From a virus, in IMG/VR virus record IMGVR_UViG_3300027659_000183, positions 1 through 26,316 of that record: a stretch of DNA of 26,316 nt; one strand, given 5' to 3'. The position numbers and the translations under genes are program-made. Numbering within the stretch: position 1 is the stretch's first letter; each line of letters begins with the position of its first letter. The notes under the pieces were generated by a model that was not told the origin of the DNA, searched no databases, and saw only the letters and a list, made by a program, of their open reading frames with translations. This document shows, one piece after another, positions 16,301-25,251 of the stretch.

Positions 16301-18715
16301 ATAGCTATTAGCTACCAATGAAATAGAACCATTTACTGTCATTGATATATTATTGGCGATACTGACTACACGTCGTGGGTTTGTAAATCCAGCACCAGCA
16401 TCAAATACAATCGTTTCACCGACAACAAAGTCTGATAAAAATGTTGTTCCGTTGGTGCCCGTTAATACATTTGTAGCACTTGCGGTAACATTACCAGTAA
16501 GGTTGGCAGTGGTTAAAGTATTACCAGTAAGAATAATATCAATTTTATCTTCAGAAAAATCAGTATTATCTGAGAAGCCAAAGAATGAACCACCATCAGT
16601 TAAACTGATTGTTGTAGTACCAGTATTAGCAAGAGAAGCATTACTAAAAGAATTATAATAAAATTCAGTATCAGAATCGTTGTTTTGATTTCTAAGATTT
16701 TTAACAGCACGATTTGTTAAACCGAATACAAGAGCTGTATAGTCGGTGGCTTCTAATCTAGGATCAGAATATCCATCAATTGTTAAGTCTAAAGTTAAAC
16801 CTGACCCTGTTCCGCCAGTTACAGCAGACGCAGATATACTCGGATTGGCTGTGTATGTTCCGCCCTGAACTAAAGATACAGAACTTACATTACCTAATGC
16901 GTTATCTACACCAAGACGTACTGTTGCTGACTGCCCTAGACCGCCATTAATCGTAACAATGTCACCATTTGTATAATTGCCGCCATTGGCAGAAATAGCA
17001 ACACCATAAACAGAATTAGCAATCTGCGAAACTGCAATGTCAGCAAATGCGTTAGCAGTAGCACCTTGATAAACAATAGAACGAACTTTATTAAAATTCT
17101 GATTTTCGTTCATCTTAACATTAAACAAATACATTTTGTATTGTGCTGTTGGTGCACCTTTTTCTGCGCTGTCAGCATTATAAACTAGATTGCGAATATT
17201 AGCAGTACCGATTACACCTATACTACCAGTAGCAGAACTTGCTGAATTCTTACTGGCACTGATTGCATTTTGGAAAGAACCATATAGATTTACATCCACT
17301 GATTGATCAGCTGGGAAATATCCACGAAGCTCTTCGACTGTAACATAACTACCATAATTCATTGAAACAATTTGTTGTGTCGGTGATTCAGTATCAACGC
17401 CACGACGAGAAGTTAGTAGCTGATTTGATTTGAAATCAATAGAATTACCGCGAACATATGCTTTACCAGAACCAATGTCATAATAGAATTCTTGAGTATT
17501 TGCTGATGGCTTCGAGCTAATAGTAAAATCTTTTACAGTATAATGACCTGATTCGTCATAAGTACGTTGCGCTATTTCTTGTCCGAGCGCACCACCTATG
17601 ACTGTATTATTCCATCTCAATAGATTATTTTGACCAAACTCAGCAACTGCAAAGAAGATTTCGTTATTCGGTAAAGAATCTTTACTATAAGAAACGAATT
17701 GCGTATCTAGCTTTAGACGATGCGCGCCTGGAGCTGCATCATTTGTCAAGTCAGCAGAATTATCGTATAAAGAAGAATCAGCAAATTCATCAACTACGGT
17801 TTCCGTAGTCTCCATACCAATTACAATACCATTTGCTGCAGCGACGCCACCTTCTGATGGGTTTAGAATTAAGGTTTGATTAGAGGTTTTAACAAAAAAA
17901 CCGCTTTGATACACAACACCTTCAGAAATATTAATCGCATAAGCATTACCAACTGCAGTATAACGCTCATCAACTGGTGTGGTTAAGACTGTTGTGCTTG
18001 CAAGTAAATTGCTAAAATCTAAATTAATAGCAGATACCACAGCTGTTGTAGTTGTGTCTGCTAGCGATTCGATTGTCTCGCCGACAACGAAATCTTTTCT
18101 AATGTTGGTAATGGTAATTGTTTTTGTTGTTGAATCAACAATTTCTGTAATTAGACCGCGTGCATCAGAAGTCTGACCACGAACCCTAGTGTTTAGAGCA
18201 AATCCTGTTACATTATCAACAGTAAGTATGGTTGTTCCGAGGAATGATTTATCCTCGTTGTATATTCTGACAGTTTCTCCTTCTTGAAACTTATTCGCGC
18301 CATTTGTACCTGTCGCGGTATAATTAACAAATAACTTAGAAGGAGACGAAGTAGAAGAAACACCATCTTGACCTTTTAATATTCTAGCCTGTACGCCAGA
18401 AGTAACACCATAAAGAATAGCACCATTGAAAGATGTATTTGCTGCGGTAAAAGTAGAGTTAGAATCTGGAATAGCAACATAAGCAGCATCTGGCATAACT
18501 GTCGGAGCACAGCCTTTAAGCAGACTACCTTGTTTGAATACACTATCACCAAAGCGTTCAATTTGATTTTGTAGAATACTTTGAAGTTGGGTTAGTTCCC
18601 TAGCTTGAACTGGAAATGATGGTCTAAACAATACTCGATGAAATTTCTTATTTTCATCAAAGTCGTCATAGTATGGTGCCGACGCTAGAGTTGTATTTGC
18701 AATATCAGCTGACAT
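13313..18715 (-). CDS. DUF4815-type large virion structural protein, 1800 aa
   Basis: Residues 14-68 contain the DUF4815 signature: YYDDFDENKKFHRVLFRPSF, QARELTQLQSILQNQIERFG and FKQGSLLKGC. Later parts include a self-similar region rich in GNYTNGDIVTINGGLGQSAT-type loops at about residues 580-650, also seen in gp8. There is an RFDLRDSIDFRPYR block near 1065, conserved in this family, and LIARGLKPFTKHYISVDNVD near 1390. A PKD-like segment lies at about 1508-1605 (ADFDV ... AWEWTFVQCS ... YVKLKVTGVDGTVS), with CSTGC cysteines. The start uses GGAG upstream. It lies after gp8, where T4 has gp9/gp10, so it may connect baseplate and fibres; it is not recognisably homologous to those. Confidence 0.88.
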   Translation of the reverse strand: MSADIANTTLASAPYYDDFDENKKFHRVLFRPSFPVQARELTQLQSILQNQIERFGDSVFKQGSLLKGCAPTVMPDAAYVAIPDSNSTFTAANTSFNGAILYGVTSGVQARILKGQDGVSSTSSPSKLFVNYTATGTNGANKFQEGETVRIYNEDKSFLGTTILTVDNVTGFALNTRVRGQTSDARGLITEIVDSTTKTITITNIRKDFVVGETIESLADTTTTAVVSAINLDFSNLLASTTVLTTPVDERYTAVGNAYAINISEGVVYQSGFFVKTSNQTLILNPSEGGVAAANGIVIGMETTETVVDEFADSSLYDNSADLTNDAAPGAHRLKLDTQFVSYSKDSLPNNEIFFAVAEFGQNNLLRWNNTVIGGALGQEIAQRTYDESGHYTVKDFTISSKPSANTQEFYYDIGSGKAYVRGNSIDFKSNQLLTSRRGVDTESPTQQIVSMNYGSYVTVEELRGYFPADQSVDVNLYGSFQNAISASKNSASSATGSIGVIGTANIRNLVYNADSAEKGAPTAQYKMYLFNVKMNENQNFNKVRSIVYQGATANAFADIAVSQIANSVYGVAISANGGNYTNGDIVTINGGLGQSATVRLGVDNALGNVSSVSLVQGGTYTANPSISASAVTGGTGSGLTLDLTIDGYSDPRLEATDYTALVFGLTNRAVKNLRNQNNDSDTEFYYNSFSNASLANTGTTTISLTDGGSFFGFSDNTDFSEDKIDIILTGNTLTTANLTGNVTASATNVLTGTNGTTFLSDFVVGETIVFDAGAGFTNPRRVVSIANNISMTVNGSISLVANSYARFHEKGSIISLSTSKRTITLNPTLQSLTVNFNANFTTPNATEIKINAYTRKSNARPIAKEVKRNQLVRFYNGSLTGTISTSGTTTVTGASGTTFDTDFKQGNYIKANGQTRKIVSIASASSLVVDTVFTTNLSANTYEIVHPYGFNLGVPDVFKINAIRKTSDLTSDTPQAFSDLKKYFTYDFGQRDTHYDHAVVYPKSSANVSNSYLIVDFDCFAANASLGKGFFSVESYSVNDAIGANTSQYVRTWEIPSYYSATRDRRFDLRDSIDFRPYRANTANLTSNASATTANPPPGTIFNSATTDYNPYPGQNFECNLTYYLPRRDAVVLTSKGGFEVVEGDPSIQPKSPVAESDDQMVIATTYIPPYPSLTVAESQYVINAPYTMNISPISNKRYRMKDIGAIEQRVSSLEYFTTLTRLEQKATQLNIPDDNGVDRFKNGFFVDPFNDHSLARSEDYEHTIVIDESVGVGRPPVSLETVELELNNSNAGSTTIIRDTANNISYSKNFITVGYDANTKFVSQDYSTREILIDPDDRYKNGSVELDKDKFSDVEQSIAYPKTLSADDKNTYQNNYIYPANRTLKLIARGLKPFTKHYISVDNVDYSSSSVPGDIVYNQQSIPSNVIVDGSEGEALYSDSNGVLYAIVTIPGNLSLGNHIIAVTNDVAPAVGSSRSIGAFIVALVENISQPPVVEPPQTPKTPLLVADFDVVGSLVTNGATHTLSFLDKTNRGVVAPEGSELESPSAWEWTFVQCSTGCVDSSVATSTVQNPEDITFTYPTIIETVYVKLKVTGVDGTVSEVTKPIQLTKYEDNTNPLKLTIYNHVPGDNNNYYMSNGSTAKVVKNITLDFRAYMTSNRISGGYVKINITGNRSGSSLSGTNFTASTIGTASIQSNLSKLNNDRIVSVKWLNPADTTLTVTATYHNNAGTQIGDSTVKTISFTNTGSLVPCKPCEPTQIAVTPITGKPVQISTDVGSGVTYVPTDAILFTDTDRPVLR

Positions 18716-18727
18716 TAATTCGCTCCG

Positions 18728-20452
18728 TTAGAATTTTATTACTAGTTTAACTTGTTCTTTATTTGAAGTAGAACGAGAAACTTCTTGAATATTTTGAATG
18801 TATAAGACATCACCAGAATAGATAGCTAGGTTTGCAACAGTATTTCCGCTAGACGAAGTTCTTTGCGCTCCATTAGCACCCTGTAGAACTTCACCAGACT
18901 GAAACGCGCCACTAATTCCAGTCAATAACATAACTGATGAGTTGGCAAATGCGTATCTACCAGAAGCAGAAGAAACACTTCCTGTTACCACTTCGCCATT
19001 CGCATAAGATCCTGTTCCAGAACCTGTTATATTTATAGTGCATATTTGATTAAATGTATTTGTAGTGTATAAAGATCCATTAGCATACGTTGGACTCTTT
19101 AACAAACCAATAGTTCTATAGGTTACATTAGTGTTAAATAGTGTTTCGCCATAGTCATCAAATAAACAATGCACGCCAAGCGCATCCACGTATAGCTCGT
19201 CATGAACGTTGCTACCATGTCCGTCATCTGGTGAGATAATGGCACGCACCACAGCGCCAGATCCTAGACCAGTTCCAGCAGTGACTGTTACAGTCGCGTC
19301 TTTATATCCAGTACCATATGAAGTCATGTTAATTTTGTCAATAGAACCAGAAACCGAGTCCATATCTGCGTACGCAAGAGCACCCGAACCAGTTCTAGAA
19401 GAAATAGTCAATCTTGGACCAACAGAATATGTACAGGTGTTTGACAAAAAGCCAGAAGGAAATGCGCTAGAAACTGTAATTCCAAACGTCGAGTTCGAAG
19501 CAGAAATAGCTCTAGTGAACGTATTACCGCTTGGATTGATAACAGTAATGGCGCTGCTTGCATAATAATTTGTGGTTGTGTTAGCAGTATTTTCTATCAA
19601 TAATTGCGTGGTACTGCCAACTGTAGTAATAGTACCAGTATGATTTGGATATTTTGCACCAGCAGAAACTGGCTCTAAATGAAATATAGCTCCATTGATG
19701 GCAGCATTTGCTACTACCGCATTTTCAGTCACTGGAATATAATCGTTAGTAACATAACGCGAATAGTCTGCCTGCGAAATTGTGTATAGATATAGCCACT
19801 TGTAACCATCTGCTGTTTCGAATGGTGTTCCGATATAAGTCGCGCTCTTTGTAGGTTTTACAGTAGAGTTCGCGCCACCAGCATTAGAGATGCATTTGAA
19901 CACTTGTCGGGTGTCAGTAACAACAAAGAAATTCTCATCTTTTAATTCGACAGTATCGTCATATTGCGTATACGCAGTTCCGCTAGTCCACACGTATTTT
20001 TTAGTCATTTTCTTAAATGTAGGCTTTTTACCAAACATCATTTCATTCCATACATTATAAAATGAGCTTGTTTCTGATTCTACTTCAGCAGCAACGTCAC
20101 TAGTTGGATATTCGCTTTGCTTAGCAACAAACACATAATAACTGCTTTCGTCTTGGAACGAGACATTAATAGTTAATCCAACACCATTACCAGTCGTGTT
20201 TGTTGTTGATATGTTGTTAGCAGGAACATTAGTATTATAAACACCTGCGTTCGTTAAAGAAACAGCAGTAACATTTCCTTGTGAATTAGCCGTAACAGTA
20301 AATGTAGTTCCGCCAAAAATACTAACTTGATTAGTGTTAGTATATCCACTTCCAGCATTGGCGATGGTTAGCGCAGAAACTTTTTTATTGTCGATAGAAT
20401 TAATAAATTCGTCGATCGCATTTCTTTTGAATTTAGATAATAGCTTACTCAT
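18728..20452 (-). CDS. 8: Baseplate wedge protein gp8-like
   Basis: 574 residues. Features that fit T4-like gp8 relatives of marine phages are SSYYVFVAKQSEYPTSD, NEMMFGKKPTFKKMTKKYVW, the GTAYTQYDDT segment, NFFVVTDTRQVFKCISN, and GTPFETADGYKWLYLYTIS followed by YIPV. The N-terminal 115 residues carry a GSGYTNTNQVSIFGGTTFTV repeat and SYGTGYKDATVTVTAG occurs later; such GSGY loops are common insertions in phage virion proteins. T4 gp8 is 334 residues, so this version is much longer. The protein forms part of the wedge together with gp6 and gp7. The start is preceded by AAGG; the gap from the previous gene is 9 bases. Identity is based on motifs plus order after gp6 and the gp7-position gene. 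Confidence 0.82.
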   Translation of the reverse strand: MSKLLSKFKRNAIDEFINSIDNKKVSALTIANAGSGYTNTNQVSIFGGTTFTVTANSQGNVTAVSLTNAGVYNTNVPANNISTTNTTGNGVGLTINVSFQDESSYYVFVAKQSEYPTSDVAAEVESETSSFYNVWNEMMFGKKPTFKKMTKKYVWTSGTAYTQYDDTVELKDENFFVVTDTRQVFKCISNAGGANSTVKPTKSATYIGTPFETADGYKWLYLYTISQADYSRYVTNDYIPVTENAVVANAAINGAIFHLEPVSAGAKYPNHTGTITTVGSTTQLLIENTANTTTNYYASSAITVINPSGNTFTRAISASNSTFGITVSSAFPSGFLSNTCTYSVGPRLTISSRTGSGALAYADMDSVSGSIDKINMTSYGTGYKDATVTVTAGTGLGSGAVVRAIISPDDGHGSNVHDELYVDALGVHCLFDDYGETLFNTNVTYRTIGLLKSPTYANGSLYTTNTFNQICTINITGSGTGSYANGEVVTGSVSSASGRYAFANSSVMLLTGISGAFQSGEVLQGANGAQRTSSSGNTVANLAIYSGDVLYIQNIQEVSRSTSNKEQVKLVIKF

Positions 20453-20461
20453 TTACTTACC

Positions 20462-22315
20462 TTATGGGGTTGTGTTTAGCACCGTTTCAATAACGGTATC
20501 AAAAATTGTATCTACGTCCACAGTTGTTACATAAGCAGTGGCTGACGAAGTATTTATAGCGGTTGTTGTAGATCTTATGGTTTCATAAGCTGTTGAAATC
20601 GCTGTTATGTACTGCGTAGCATTTAACACAGTTCCTGTTTGGTTAAACACGGTATCTGTATAGAACTTAGTATTAATAGTTGTATCTTGAGTTACTGTCG
20701 TATTCGTATCTGTAGATAATTTTGTTTCTAGAGAAGTGTCATATTCAGTTAAAACTGTCGTAGAGGTCTGTTTAATAACAGTTGAAGTTACAAGATTAGT
20801 CTCAAGAGCAGAATTTGTGTATGTCGCTGTTCTATATGTTGTATCTTTTTCATACTCGGTTGTTGTATTTGTAGAACTCGAAGTACCTATTTCTGTTAAT
20901 ATAGAAGTAGAATACTTTGTTGCTAAGGTTGTAGCCTTAAATGTATCTGTTGCTATCTTGGTATCTTTGTCAGTCGCATAAGAAGTTGCAACTGTAGTTA
21001 ATGCTTCGCCAGTAAGAAAATATGTTAAAATTTCAGTTGGACGTGAAGTCGCAAACTTAGTAATGATGTCAGTGCTTTTATTTGTTAGTGTGGTAACATT
21101 TGTAGTAACATCAGTATCTAATGTAGTATCAAACGAAATCTCTTGAAATTTGGTATTATAGAAAGTTGTAAATTTGGTTTCTGCGCTGGTTTCATAAACA
21201 GTATTAATTGTAGTTAATACATTTGTCATAAACGTTGTAGCAGCGAACTTCTTTGTATCAATTGTAGTATCTTTTGACGTAGCATACGCAGTTGTGGTTG
21301 CAACTTTAGTAGCATATGCTGTTAAATACACAGTCGTTGTTTTAATTTCTGTTCCAGCAAAGAAAGACGTCGTCGTAGCAGTAGATGGCAACGTACCAGT
21401 TGTTATATTGGTTGTTTTAAGTGTATCTGTATTAAACTTCGTTGTCGTTGATTGTTTAGTATCATATGACGTGTTGAACGTTGTATTAAACGTAGTAAGC
21501 GTATTATACACAGTAGAAGTTGATAAAGATGTTTCTTTTGTACTACCACCACTGGTGTCGTATATTGTTGCAAATGTGGTTGCTATAAACGTGGTGGCTG
21601 TGTCTTTTGACGTAGCAACTTTTGTTGTTTCAGATACAGTGCTTACTTTACTACATCTCCAAATCCATTCGCCTTCAATTTCTTCATTAGAAAATTCGCA
21701 ATCGCCACCGAGCGATGGATTTCTAATATCAAATCCAAACGAAGCAGCGTCCACTTCAGCAGCATTTTTATTTACAAATCCTGAGCCATATCCACTTGTA
21801 GTAATCTCAGTATCTGCAGTCTTATTTGTATCAAACGTCGTTGTTGTAATAAAATTGGTATTGCGCGAAGTTTGATATGTCGTAGGTGTAGCAAACAACA
21901 ATGTTGAATATGTCGTAGAAGTCAAAAGAGCCGTATTGGTCAAATAATTAGTCGAAGCTGTGGTTGACTTATTAGTTTGAAAAGCTGTATCTGTTGATTT
22001 ACTAGTCTGGGTACTCGCGACTGCTTCACCAACATAAGTGGTGTCTGTGAGTACTGTTGTACTAATATCAGTATCAAACGCAGTTGCTGTCGTAATTAAT
22101 GTATTATACGTTGTAGTCGTAGTTGTAGATGTCGCTGTATTGTAAGTGGTATTCTTAGAAGTATCGCGCTTCGTTATAAAAGTAGTATCAAAAGCAGCAG
22201 TCGTTAAATACTCTGTAGCAAATGCAGTTGCTTTCGCAGTTTCTGTAAATGCGCTAGTCGTAATACCAGTAGAGGTAGTCAAGAAAGTAGACGTAGAAGT
22301 TAGATATAAAGTTTC
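20462..22315 (-). repeat. Thr-rich repeat region of the gp7-position protein
   Basis: This DNA encodes about 600 residues built on T-(aromatic)-x-T and TSK/TSR motifs, more divergent than the repeats at the left end of the window. It is broken at about 21640-21800 by ordinary sequence. On the plus strand it appears as recurring 'gttgta', 'gtatca' and 'gtatta' blocks. The two halves around the island show no obvious identical copies, so this array looks older than the one at 62-1640. Confidence 0.75.
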
Positions 22316-23455
22316 TATGTAATCAATTAATGCTTCTAAAGTAGTTCCTCTAGAAACAGCTATTTCTTGAACTAAAGTCCTGCCGAACTTTTCCATGCCC
22401 GCAGGATGCCACAAGTCGCGTAAAATACCAGAATATCTTTCAAAGGCAGTTAATGCTTGAACTTCGTATGAATATTCCTGATAGTAATAATTGTCATGAA
22501 TGTATTTGTCAGAACTTAAGAATCCTCTTGTATTCTTGAAAAACCCATCAGCCACACCATGACCAGCAAAACTAATAGTTCCTGCTGCATCACGAGAAGA
22601 ATCTACAGTGCTGACGAGTGTTACTGACGAACCATCAATATAACCAACTCCAGAATTGTATAGTTTAACAGCAGAAACTCCATCAGAATCAGTTAATCCT
22701 GTTACCACAACTTGTCCAGATATTCCGTCGCCGACGACATTTAATACTTCGCCCAAAGAAAATCCAGAGTCAGAACTAGTCATAGAAATTTGGTTTAAGG
22801 ATCCTTTAATTCTAGGACTTTGTAACACGTCAATATCAAGAGCATCTATAATATCGTCATTAATAATTTCTTCAGAGGGCACGAATGTACCTTTTATATT
22901 AGAAATATAAAGTATCTCATACAGATTACCGCTGATAGAATATGTTTTGTAGTCGTCTACAAAAGCCGTCGCACCAGAAACTCGACCAGTGATTGTTTTT
23001 CCAATGTATTGTTTTGTGTTTAGATTATATTCTAATTCCAGATATTTCGGAACAAACCACTGACCATCTGACGCGCGAAGAATATCGCCGCCAGGAATAT
23101 ACACATTGATGTCTTCATTAAATAGAATTCTAAAAAGAAGTTCTAAACCACGAGCAGTACCCTTCGAAGAATACACTTCTTTGATATGTTTTTGCAATAA
23201 TCGTTTATCTGCAGCGATATCTTTTGGAATACCGTGCATATATTTTTTTCTGAATTCATCTACGAATCTGTCTAGAGTAGTATCAATATCACGATATTCT
23301 GGAAGTCGACGAGAATCATAAGCAACATTATTAGTTTGTTCTAACCATTCAAAGTATGTTTTTACAAATGTAACGAACGTCGCTCCTTCGTCACGATAGA
23401 TAGAAGGAAATTGTTGTTCGATTAATGGAGAAATTAATTTCTCAATATCTTTCAT
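20462..23455 (-). CDS. gp7-position baseplate protein with long Thr-repeat C-terminus
   Basis: 997 residues, close to the 1032 of T4 gp7 and in the same place between gp6 and gp8, but sequence homology to gp7 is not evident to me. Residues 1-135 match a conserved baseplate-type N-terminus of marine T4-like phages: FPSIYRDEGATFVTFVKTYF, EWLEQ, HIKEVYSSKGTARGLELLFR, GGDILRASDGQW. Residues 135-380 form a mixed domain ending FERYSGILRDLWHPAGMEKF. From about 381 to the end the chain is Thr-rich repeat (TTTTFDTN, TTYNTLITT, TAYATKVATTTAYATSKDT), broken by a non-repeat island at about 552-605. The ATG overlaps the gp6 stop by one base (TAATG). The repeat part may be an elongated stalk or surface extension; nothing in it is catalytic. 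Confidence 0.85.
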   Translation of the reverse strand: MKDIEKLISPLIEQQFPSIYRDEGATFVTFVKTYFEWLEQTNNVAYDSRRLPEYRDIDTTLDRFVDEFRKKYMHGIPKDIAADKRLLQKHIKEVYSSKGTARGLELLFRILFNEDINVYIPGGDILRASDGQWFVPKYLELEYNLNTKQYIGKTITGRVSGATAFVDDYKTYSISGNLYEILYISNIKGTFVPSEEIINDDIIDALDIDVLQSPRIKGSLNQISMTSSDSGFSLGEVLNVVGDGISGQVVVTGLTDSDGVSAVKLYNSGVGYIDGSSVTLVSTVDSSRDAAGTISFAGHGVADGFFKNTRGFLSSDKYIHDNYYYQEYSYEVQALTAFERYSGILRDLWHPAGMEKFGRTLVQEIAVSRGTTLEALIDYIETLYLTSTSTFLTTSTGITTSAFTETAKATAFATEYLTTAAFDTTFITKRDTSKNTTYNTATSTTTTTTYNTLITTATAFDTDISTTVLTDTTYVGEAVASTQTSKSTDTAFQTNKSTTASTNYLTNTALLTSTTYSTLLFATPTTYQTSRNTNFITTTTFDTNKTADTEITTSGYGSGFVNKNAAEVDAASFGFDIRNPSLGGDCEFSNEEIEGEWIWRCSKVSTVSETTKVATSKDTATTFIATTFATIYDTSGGSTKETSLSTSTVYNTLTTFNTTFNTSYDTKQSTTTKFNTDTLKTTNITTGTLPSTATTTSFFAGTEIKTTTVYLTAYATKVATTTAYATSKDTTIDTKKFAATTFMTNVLTTINTVYETSAETKFTTFYNTKFQEISFDTTLDTDVTTNVTTLTNKSTDIITKFATSRPTEILTYFLTGEALTTVATSYATDKDTKIATDTFKATTLATKYSTSILTEIGTSSSTNTTTEYEKDTTYRTATYTNSALETNLVTSTVIKQTSTTVLTEYDTSLETKLSTDTNTTVTQDTTINTKFYTDTVFNQTGTVLNATQYITAISTAYETIRSTTTAINTSSATAYVTTVDVDTIFDTVIETVLNTTP

Positions 23456-25251
23456 TAGATTCTAATTCCAGTCATAGTAACAGTAATATCTTCTGGATCG
23501 ATGAGAAGGATTTTATTAGTTAAAGTATCTATATCTGCGTTTTCTGTTCTTGCATAAATCTTAATCGCATCAGTAGTATACGAATCAACAATTAAGTTGT
23601 TAATAGAAATCAATCCTGTATTATAATCAACAGTACCAACATTATTATTCAATACAGTTGTTATATTATTTACTAGAGCATAAACATACAAAGTTCCTGT
23701 TCCATTATCTTGAATGTAAGCGGTATACCCGTCATACACAAATGGCGTGGACTCAACAATGGCTTCGTGTCCTACTGGAAGAACATATCTAACATTTTCA
23801 TTATACAATTCATTCTCAAAACTCCATCTTTCTGAATAACTTACGCCAGGACTTGGTGTGATTCTTTTGCTAATTCTAACTTGTGTGTCATTAGAAATAA
23901 TCGAAACATCAGCAGCATCGATAGCAGAAGAAAGTTTAGAAAATCTTAGATCTGAACCAAAATCAGAAAGATAACTGGTATTAAACGAAGTAATTGCAGT
24001 AACAACATTCGATGCTAACTGAGAAGAAGTTTTCGTGGTTTGATTTATGTTGTACTTAACACGAGAAGAAATATCAAGATACAGATACTCTGGATTTACA
24101 ATTAATGGTTCTACTGATAGCGATGTTTTATCAGATAGAAAATCAACTATCTCATTCTTTAGAGAATCTGATAATACCTCTGATCCTATTGGTTTTGCAG
24201 AAATAACAATCTTACCATAGCGTTTTGGCGTGGCTTCTTCTCCGCCATACGCGACTACAGTTTCAATCGAAGGAAAATTGGCTTTGATCAATGACACTGT
24301 ATCTTCCGAAGTAATAGCGCGATTTTGATTAGTAAATCCACGAATCGCATTATAACGAATAGAATTATTATCTTCAGCGTATGCTCCACCATAAGAAGAA
24401 CCAGAATACACTAACGAAAATGTACTAGCTGGGAAAATATCTACAGATTCTACCGTAGAAAATGTCGAGGTGTAATTAGCATCTACGCCATTAGTTTCCA
24501 AATAGCTTACAAGTAATATGTTTCCTGGTGTTAGTTGTTTACCGACTACACCATTACCAAATGTAATCGAATACTGAAAATCTCTATAACCTTGTATAAA
24601 GAATACTTCGCTGTTTGCATTTAGATTAAATAATTCTTCGCTTCTACTCCATGGTGTAAATACTGCTTCTGTTGACGATTTTTGAACTGTTACAGAAACT
24701 GTGCTAATATCAACATTACTAGAATTGATTACAAACTGCGCGTTGGCAGAAGATACTAAGAATGCTTCTGTCTTCAAAGAACCTTCGTAAAAGAAAACAT
24801 TAGACACGCTGTAACTGTTAGAGGATTCTAACACTACAGGTTCTTTAGTATAAAAGTTATAAACTAAGCCATTGTTCGCAGTACCAGAAATTCTATAATT
24901 AGCTGGTAGCGTTATCGTGGTTGGCGATACGCTATTGTTTACTGAAGCAACAACATCAACTTCTATCCTAGAAGCAGATCTTGAACGTGGGGTATAATTT
25001 AACTCTTTCGCATGCGAGATGATTGATTCGCGAAGCTGCGCGGTATCTAAGAACATCTCACTACCAATCATGTTTAGATACATGGCGTTGTGATATGTGT
25101 TGTATGCAAGTAAGTCTAGCAAGACTGACAAGTTAGAACCTTCAAAGTCATAATCTCTAAATTGAGTTTGTTGACTTAGATATGTTTTTAGACTTTGTTT
25201 ATATGATGCAAAGTCTAACTGAGTATTGTTTAAGAATCCGTTGGTCGCCAT
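23455..25251 (-). CDS. 6: Baseplate wedge protein gp6
   Basis: 598 residues; T4 gp6 is 660. The N-terminal pattern is typical: DFASYKQSLKTYLSQQTQFR, DYDFEGSNLSVLLDLLAYNT, then YHNAMYLNMIGSEMFLDTAQ and LRESIISHAKELNYTPRSR. The middle has SVDIFPASTFSLVY and a region around VSLIKANFPSIETVVAYGGE (about residues 315-335), which in this family forms the core of the gpJ-like fold. In T4, gp6 dimerises to form the inner ring of the baseplate that joins the wedges. The ATG follows immediately on the gp25 stop, and the gene end overlaps the next start by one base, so the operon is tight. Confidence 0.93.
   Translation of the reverse strand: MATNGFLNNTQLDFASYKQSLKTYLSQQTQFRDYDFEGSNLSVLLDLLAYNTYHNAMYLNMIGSEMFLDTAQLRESIISHAKELNYTPRSRSASRIEVDVVASVNNSVSPTTITLPANYRISGTANNGLVYNFYTKEPVVLESSNSYSVSNVFFYEGSLKTEAFLVSSANAQFVINSSNVDISTVSVTVQKSSTEAVFTPWSRSEELFNLNANSEVFFIQGYRDFQYSITFGNGVVGKQLTPGNILLVSYLETNGVDANYTSTFSTVESVDIFPASTFSLVYSGSSYGGAYAEDNNSIRYNAIRGFTNQNRAITSEDTVSLIKANFPSIETVVAYGGEEATPKRYGKIVISAKPIGSEVLSDSLKNEIVDFLSDKTSLSVEPLIVNPEYLYLDISSRVKYNINQTTKTSSQLASNVVTAITSFNTSYLSDFGSDLRFSKLSSAIDAADVSIISNDTQVRISKRITPSPGVSYSERWSFENELYNENVRYVLPVGHEAIVESTPFVYDGYTAYIQDNGTGTLYVYALVNNITTVLNNNVGTVDYNTGLISINNLIVDSYTTDAIKIYARTENADIDTLTNKILLIDPEDITVTMTGIRI

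Noticed and set aside
19030-19037. Exact TATAAATA on the minus strand inside the gp8-like gene
   Set aside because: It is in coding sequence, with no gene start within 300 bases downstream. In sequence this AT-rich a few chance matches are expected in 26 kb.
20551-20558. Exact TATAAATA near the 3' end of the gp7-position gene, about 100 bases before gp8
   Set aside because: It encodes A-I-N-T within the repeat and can arise by chance. It could still serve gp8, but nothing else supports it.
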